Shown here piece after piece: positions 4,329 to 7,462 of a stretch of DNA of 7,462 nucleotides. The translations under genes were made by a program, and so were the position numbers. Under the pieces are notes generated by a model, which worked only from the letters and a program-made list of their open reading frames with translations, ran no database searches and was not told the DNA's origin. The first letter of the stretch is position 1. The number at the start of each line of letters is the position of its first letter. Source of the stretch: JACPNA01 sp964429715 (GTDB lineage Archaea; Nanobdellota; Nanobdellia; Woesearchaeales; GW2011-AR9); assembly GCA_964429715.1 (NCBI GenBank), contig CAYSCV010000067.1, forward strand, positions 1 through 7,462, written 5' to 3'.

Positions 4329-6566
4329 ATGAAAATATTAACAATTCATGCAGATTTTATTGAGTTTCAAGCGAAGAAGAAGGCGTTTAAAGGCGCTGAA
4401 GAAGGAATTTCTGAGGATAAAAAAAGAGTTGAGGAGTGTTTAGTTATTTTTACGTCGGTTGAGAAGCGGGATGAGGGGAATACCGCTGCGGTTCTTGATT
4501 TGTATTTGAAGAATATTGAGGATATTGCGAATCAGGTTAAAGCGACAAAGATTGTGTTATATCCGTATGCGCATTTGAGTTCGCAATTAGCGGCGCCAGT
4601 GGTTGCGGAAAATTTGATGAAAGATGCGGAGAAGAAGTTGGCGAGTGGAAGTAAATATAGTGTTGTGCGTGCGCCATTTGGCTGGTATAAGTCGTTTACG
4701 ATTGCGTGTAAAGGGCATCCGTTATCAGAATTGAGTCGGGAGTTTAGTTGGGATGGTGCAGAGGGGGCTGGTAGTGGAAAAGGAACTGCTGCTGTTAGTG
4801 AGACGGCATCATTGAAGCGGGAGTATAAAGATGAGCCGTTTGAATTTGTGAGTAAGGCGTTGACGATTGAGGAGAAGACAAATTTATCTGGGGCGTTTGT
4901 GTTAGCGGTGGCTTTAAAACAATTATACCCACAAGCAGAGATTGGATCGTTTGGGTTGCATCAGGATCAAGCGTATTGTGATGTGTTGAATGTGAAACTG
5001 CATTTAGATAATTTTGGGAAAATTGAGGAGCAGATGCGGAAAATTATTGCTAAAAAAGGGGCGTTTATATTAAGTGAAGAAAAGCCTACGGCGAAATTAC
5101 AGCAAGAGATTGGGAAAGATGCGGCAGGAGAAACGGCAGTGTATGAATTAGAAGGAGTAGGATTATTTTCACTCTATAAAGAGCCGTTTGTGAAGTCGGT
5201 GAAAGAAATTGAGGCGTTTAAGTTACTTAATTTGAGTAGTGCGTATTGGAAAAATAATTCAAATAATCAACAATTGACGAGAGTGACGTTAGTGGCGTTT
5301 CCGACGGCGCATGAATTGGATTCGTATGTGAAGAAACAGCAGGATGCGGAGAATAGATCGCATTTGAAGATTGGTAAAGAGCAAGGGTTATTTGTGGTGT
5401 CGGAATTAGTAGGGCAGGGGTTGCCATTACTTGCGCCGAAAGGAACGATCATTAAAAATGAGATTGTTAAATTTTTATGGGAGCTGCATAAAGGTAAAGG
5501 GTATCAGCAGGTATGGACGCCGCATATTGCAAAGCAGGATTTGTATAAAATGAGCGGGCATTGGGATAAGTTTGGGGATGAGTTGTTCAAAGTGAAAGGG
5601 AAGTCGGATGATTTTATCATGAAGCCAATGAATTGTCCGCACCATATGCAGATTTTTGATGCGTTTTCGTTTAGTTATCGAGATATGCCTGTTAGATATT
5701 TTGAACCAGCGACGATTTATCGTGATGAAAAGTCGGGACAGTTGATTGGATTGTCAAGGGTTAGGGCGATTACACAAGATGATGGGCATTTGTTTTGTCG
5801 ATTGTCGCAGGTGACGGCGGAAGTGGAGACGATTGTTTCGGTTGTACATGAATTTTATCGAACATTAGAGATGGATACAGATTATTGGGTGTCGTTGTCT
5901 GTGCGAGGGGAGGATAAATCGAAGTATTTAGGTACAGATGAGATGTGGAAGACGGCGGAAGCGGCGCTGGAGAAAGCGGCTCAGAAGATGAAGCTGCCGT
6001 ATAAGCGACGAGAGGGGGAAGCGGCGTTTTATGGTCCAAAATTGGATTTCATGTTTAAAGATGCATTAGGCAGGGAGTGGCAGTTAGCGACAATCCAATG
6101 TGATTTTAATTTGCCTGCGCGATTTAATCTTTCGTTCATGAATGAAAGAAGCGAGAAAGAACGGCCAGTGGTTATTCACCGGGCGATTTCGGGATCACTG
6201 GAGCGGTTTATGAGTATTTTAATTGAGCATTATGCGGGAAAGTTTCCGTTGTGGTTAAGTCCGGTGCAGGTTAAATTAGTGACGGTGACGGATAGAAATA
6301 TTGATTTTGCTTTGGCTGTGATGGAGAAGTTACGTGCGGTTGATGTACGAGTGGAGTTGAATGATTTTGCGGAAACGATCGGTAAGAAAATACGTGATGC
6401 ACAACATGAGAAGGTGAATTACATTGTGACGATTGGTGATAAAGAGTGTGAAAAGAAGATGTTAGCGGTGCGGAGTCGAGCAGGCGAGATAGAGTTTGAT
6501 GTGCCGGTGGAGAAATTTATTTCGTCGGTTGTTGAGGAGATTAGGAGTAGGAAAGCTAAAATATGA
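4329..6566 (+). CDS. thrS: Threonyl-tRNA synthetase, archaeal/bacterial chimera
   Basis: 745 residues; it charges tRNA-Thr with threonine in the cytosol. Domains, numbered from this ATG: (1) archaeal D-Tyr-tRNA-deacylase-like editing domain, about 1-140, with MKILTIHADFIE, YPYAHLSS (78-85), YK at 120-121 and KGHPLSELSR (128-137), all intact, so it should remove serine from mischarged tRNA. (2) Gly/Ala/Ser-rich linker, about 140-165. (3) A domain aligning with bacterial N2, about 175-350, with the landmark AYWKNNSNNQQL (305-316). Its four editing residues are replaced: Phe190, Val194, Tyr283 and Phe287 stand where E. coli has His73, His77, Cys182 and His186. (4) Class II core with zinc ligands Cys436, His487 and His617, motif-2 Arg465 and motif 3 HRAISGSLERF. 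(5) Anticodon-binding domain, about 645-745. Archaeal ThrRS is usually about 620 residues; the extra length is the N2 remnant. The next gene overlaps the stop codon. Confidence 0.97.
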   Translation: MKILTIHADFIEFQAKKKAFKGAEEGISEDKKRVEECLVIFTSVEKRDEGNTAAVLDLYLKNIEDIANQVKATKIVLYPYAHLSSQLAAPVVAENLMKDAEKKLASGSKYSVVRAPFGWYKSFTIACKGHPLSELSREFSWDGAEGAGSGKGTAAVSETASLKREYKDEPFEFVSKALTIEEKTNLSGAFVLAVALKQLYPQAEIGSFGLHQDQAYCDVLNVKLHLDNFGKIEEQMRKIIAKKGAFILSEEKPTAKLQQEIGKDAAGETAVYELEGVGLFSLYKEPFVKSVKEIEAFKLLNLSSAYWKNNSNNQQLTRVTLVAFPTAHELDSYVKKQQDAENRSHLKIGKEQGLFVVSELVGQGLPLLAPKGTIIKNEIVKFLWELHKGKGYQQVWTPHIAKQDLYKMSGHWDKFGDELFKVKGKSDDFIMKPMNCPHHMQIFDAFSFSYRDMPVRYFEPATIYRDEKSGQLIGLSRVRAITQDDGHLFCRLSQVTAEVETIVSVVHEFYRTLEMDTDYWVSLSVRGEDKSKYLGTDEMWKTAEAALEKAAQKMKLPYKRREGEAAFYGPKLDFMFKDALGREWQLATIQCDFNLPARFNLSFMNERSEKERPVVIHRAISGSLERFMSILIEHYAGKFPLWLSPVQVKLVTVTDRNIDFALAVMEKLRAVDVRVELNDFAETIGKKIRDAQHEKVNYIVTIGDKECEKKMLAVRSRAGEIEFDVPVEKFISSVVEEIRSRKAKI

Positions 6567-7084
6567 CCCTTGAATATGCATTGCAGTATAAAGGAAGAGC
6601 AGGATTGGAATTTCCCTCATTAGTGCAAACAGGAAAAAAAGATGCACTTATTGAATCTTTAGATATTGGTACTGATTATGATGCGATTTGTTTCAAACGT
6701 ACGCTGAGAGATATACCTTTTAAATTAGAATCGTTGAGGATTTATCGTTTAGAACATCAATATTCAGATTTTGAAATGCACACGTATGTACGTTTGATGG
6801 ATGTACCTAGCACAGATGTTGACAAGTTAGCGGTATGGCTGATGGTTTGTCGGGGAGATAGAATGTCTAATGCAGAGGGGGATAAAAAATATAGCCTGCA
6901 GTCATTGGTTGATAGAAATGATAAAACCTATCAGCAGATTCGTTTAGAATTAGACTGTTTACAATTAACAGAAAAACTCTTAGTGAGATCTGGGAAATTG
7001 CAGTTTCCTGATTTTTATATTTCCATTCCTGATTTTAAAAAAGTACCAAAAAGAGAGGACACAAAAACAGTTGAGTGCGTTTAA
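6563..7084 (+). CDS. Unknown soluble protein translationally coupled to thrS
   Basis: 173 residues. The ATG shares four bases with the thrS stop (ATGA), so ribosomes finishing thrS can restart here. A GGA-containing purine stretch (about 6543-6553) lies inside the end of thrS. I do not recognise the family. The pattern is mixed alpha/beta: a short N-terminal region, a strand-rich block around 40-80 (AICFKRTL, LESLRIYRLEH, HTYVRLM), a hydrophobic helix with VDKLAVWLMVCRG (86-98), and a long helix about 120-142. The C-terminus is Lys-rich and polar. There is no signal peptide, membrane segment, zinc-knuckle or nucleotide-binding loop. Base composition is less G-biased than thrS. Coupling suggests matched expression with ThrRS but not necessarily shared function. 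A family-wide check of gene order would tell whether the link is conserved. Confidence 0.75.
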   Translation: MTLEYALQYKGRAGLEFPSLVQTGKKDALIESLDIGTDYDAICFKRTLRDIPFKLESLRIYRLEHQYSDFEMHTYVRLMDVPSTDVDKLAVWLMVCRGDRMSNAEGDKKYSLQSLVDRNDKTYQQIRLELDCLQLTEKLLVRSGKLQFPDFYISIPDFKKVPKREDTKTVECV

Positions 7085-7086
7085 TA

Positions 7087-7099
7087 TTTTTTAATTATA
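7087..7099 (+). promoter_or_regulatory. Oligo-T/TATA-like element between the last two genes
   Basis: Six T residues (7087-7092) followed by AATTATA lie just after the stop of the preceding gene. An oligo-T run on the coding strand is a plausible archaeal terminator. The same bases resemble a TATA box, and initiation about 25 bp on (near 7116) would leave a leader of about 25 nt before the ATG at 7141, similar to that inferred for the gene at 2008. Both roles are possible. Confidence 0.35.
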
Positions 7100-7129
7100 G
7101 AGGGGAGTAGATGTTCTGGGATAGTGAAA

Positions 7130-7135
7130 AGAGGA
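7130..7135 (+). promoter_or_regulatory. Shine-Dalgarno favouring the start at 7141
   Basis: AGAGGA lies 5 nt before the ATG at 7141. A rival site, GAGGGGAG (7100-7107), sits only 3 nt before an in-frame ATG at 7111, which would add ten residues. The spacing and the TATA-like element at 7087-7099 favour 7141, but the upstream start is not excluded. Confidence 0.45.
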
Positions 7136-7140
7136 CACAT

Positions 7141-7462
7141 ATGGGAACCGTTATTGATTTTGAAGAGAAGTTGAGAGAAAAGAAATTTGCTCAAGTATTG
7201 GGGACGATTTTTGGACTTTATGGACAAGCTGATTGTATTGCACAAGAGTATTTTGTGTTGATGGATGAAAATCCAACTGAAGCAATTGAACAATTGCCGG
7301 AGTTTATGGGGAGAGTAAGAGATGTTAATCCAGTGAGAGCGTATGAATCACTTGCTGGCGGGCCAAATCAGGATTTGACAGGTCCTATACTTAATATTGT
7401 AGGGGTAGTGGATCGGAATAGTATTAGTACAATGGGGCATGCTTGGGATAGAGTGACGTTTC
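7141..7462 (+). CDS. Unknown helical protein, 3' end beyond the window
   Basis: The frame is open from the ATG at 7141 to the window end, 107 codons, so the gene is truncated only by the window. The product starts MGTVIDFEEKLREKKFAQ and continues with helices such as VLGTIFGLYGQADCIAQEYFVL (about 19-40) and EAIEQLPEFMGRV (about 47-59). A Gly/Pro-rich turn (about 73-82, LAGGPNQDLTGP) precedes a short hydrophobic strand ILNIVGVVD (about 83-91). I do not recognise the family. The helix spacing and the LxEYF/QEFF-type patches loosely resemble the small helical protein at 2661-3167, but no clear alignment can be made by eye. An antisense reading frame covers part of the same bases; the regular codon pattern, the Shine-Dalgarno and the strand of its neighbours favour the plus-strand call. 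Confidence 0.65.
   Translation, partial: MGTVIDFEEKLREKKFAQVLGTIFGLYGQADCIAQEYFVLMDENPTEAIEQLPEFMGRVRDVNPVRAYESLAGGPNQDLTGPILNIVGVVDRNSISTMGHAWDRVTF

Noticed and set aside
5227..5452. Two overlapping antisense open frames inside thrS
   Set aside because: Both run opposite a firmly identified domain and have low-complexity Ser/Thr/Asn-rich products. They are shadows caused by the scarcity of C on the plus strand.
5770..6039. Antisense open frame of 89 codons inside the thrS core
   Set aside because: The Pro/Ser-rich product has no domain pattern, and the sense strand encodes invariant class II residues.
4329..6566. CRISPR array or cas gene accompanying the AcrVA2-like gene
   Set aside because: No repeat-spacer pattern and no Cas protein motif is visible anywhere in the window.
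6462..6647. Antisense open frame across the thrS/downstream-gene junction
   Set aside because: It opposes the ends of two supported coupled genes and has no start signals.
7081..7293. Antisense open frame of 70 codons near the window end
   Set aside because: It overlaps the plus-strand gene at 7141, which has a Shine-Dalgarno, runs on past the window and follows the local gene direction.

Overview
The window looks archaeal, most likely from the DPANN group (Woesearchaeota/Pacearchaeota type). The threonyl-tRNA synthetase begins with the archaea-specific D-aminoacyl-tRNA-deacylase-like editing domain. Probable start sites lie behind TATA-like A/T boxes rather than bacterial -35/-10 pairs. Genes are short, tightly packed and mostly unfamiliar, and the DNA is AT-rich. 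The lineage is inferred; no rRNA is present to prove it.

Layout. Positions 1-79 hold either the tail of an unidentified plus-strand gene or a structured RNA end. On the minus strand, 1893 down to 71 carries two probably co-transcribed genes: a PIG-L/LmbE-type de-N-acetylase, then a GT4-type glycosyltransferase. This pairing fits attachment of an N-acetyl sugar followed by its deacetylation, as in GPI, mycothiol and bacillithiol synthesis. A 114-bp divergent promoter region (1894-2007) with a nearly palindromic TATA box separates them from a plus-strand cluster. That cluster has three genes: a four-helix membrane protein (2008-2634), a small helical protein (2661-3167) and a 350-residue protein (3187-4239). 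The third carries a C-terminal signature shared with phage and mobile-element proteins, including the anti-CRISPR AcrVA2.

An 89-bp gap with a TATA box and an inverted repeat precedes thrS (4329-6566). A translationally coupled unknown gene follows (6563-7084, ATGA overlap), then an unknown gene cut by the window end (7141 onward).

The most notable object is the threonyl-tRNA synthetase. It appears to be an archaeal/bacterial chimera: an intact archaeal editing domain, a Gly/Ala/Ser-rich linker, a bacterial-type N2 editing domain whose four active-site residues are all replaced, then a bacterial-type catalytic core and anticodon-binding domain. A second signal is compositional. The plus strand is G-rich whichever way the genes point, suggesting a replication-strand bias, and the first two-thirds or so of the AcrVA2-like gene departs from it, as recently acquired DNA might.
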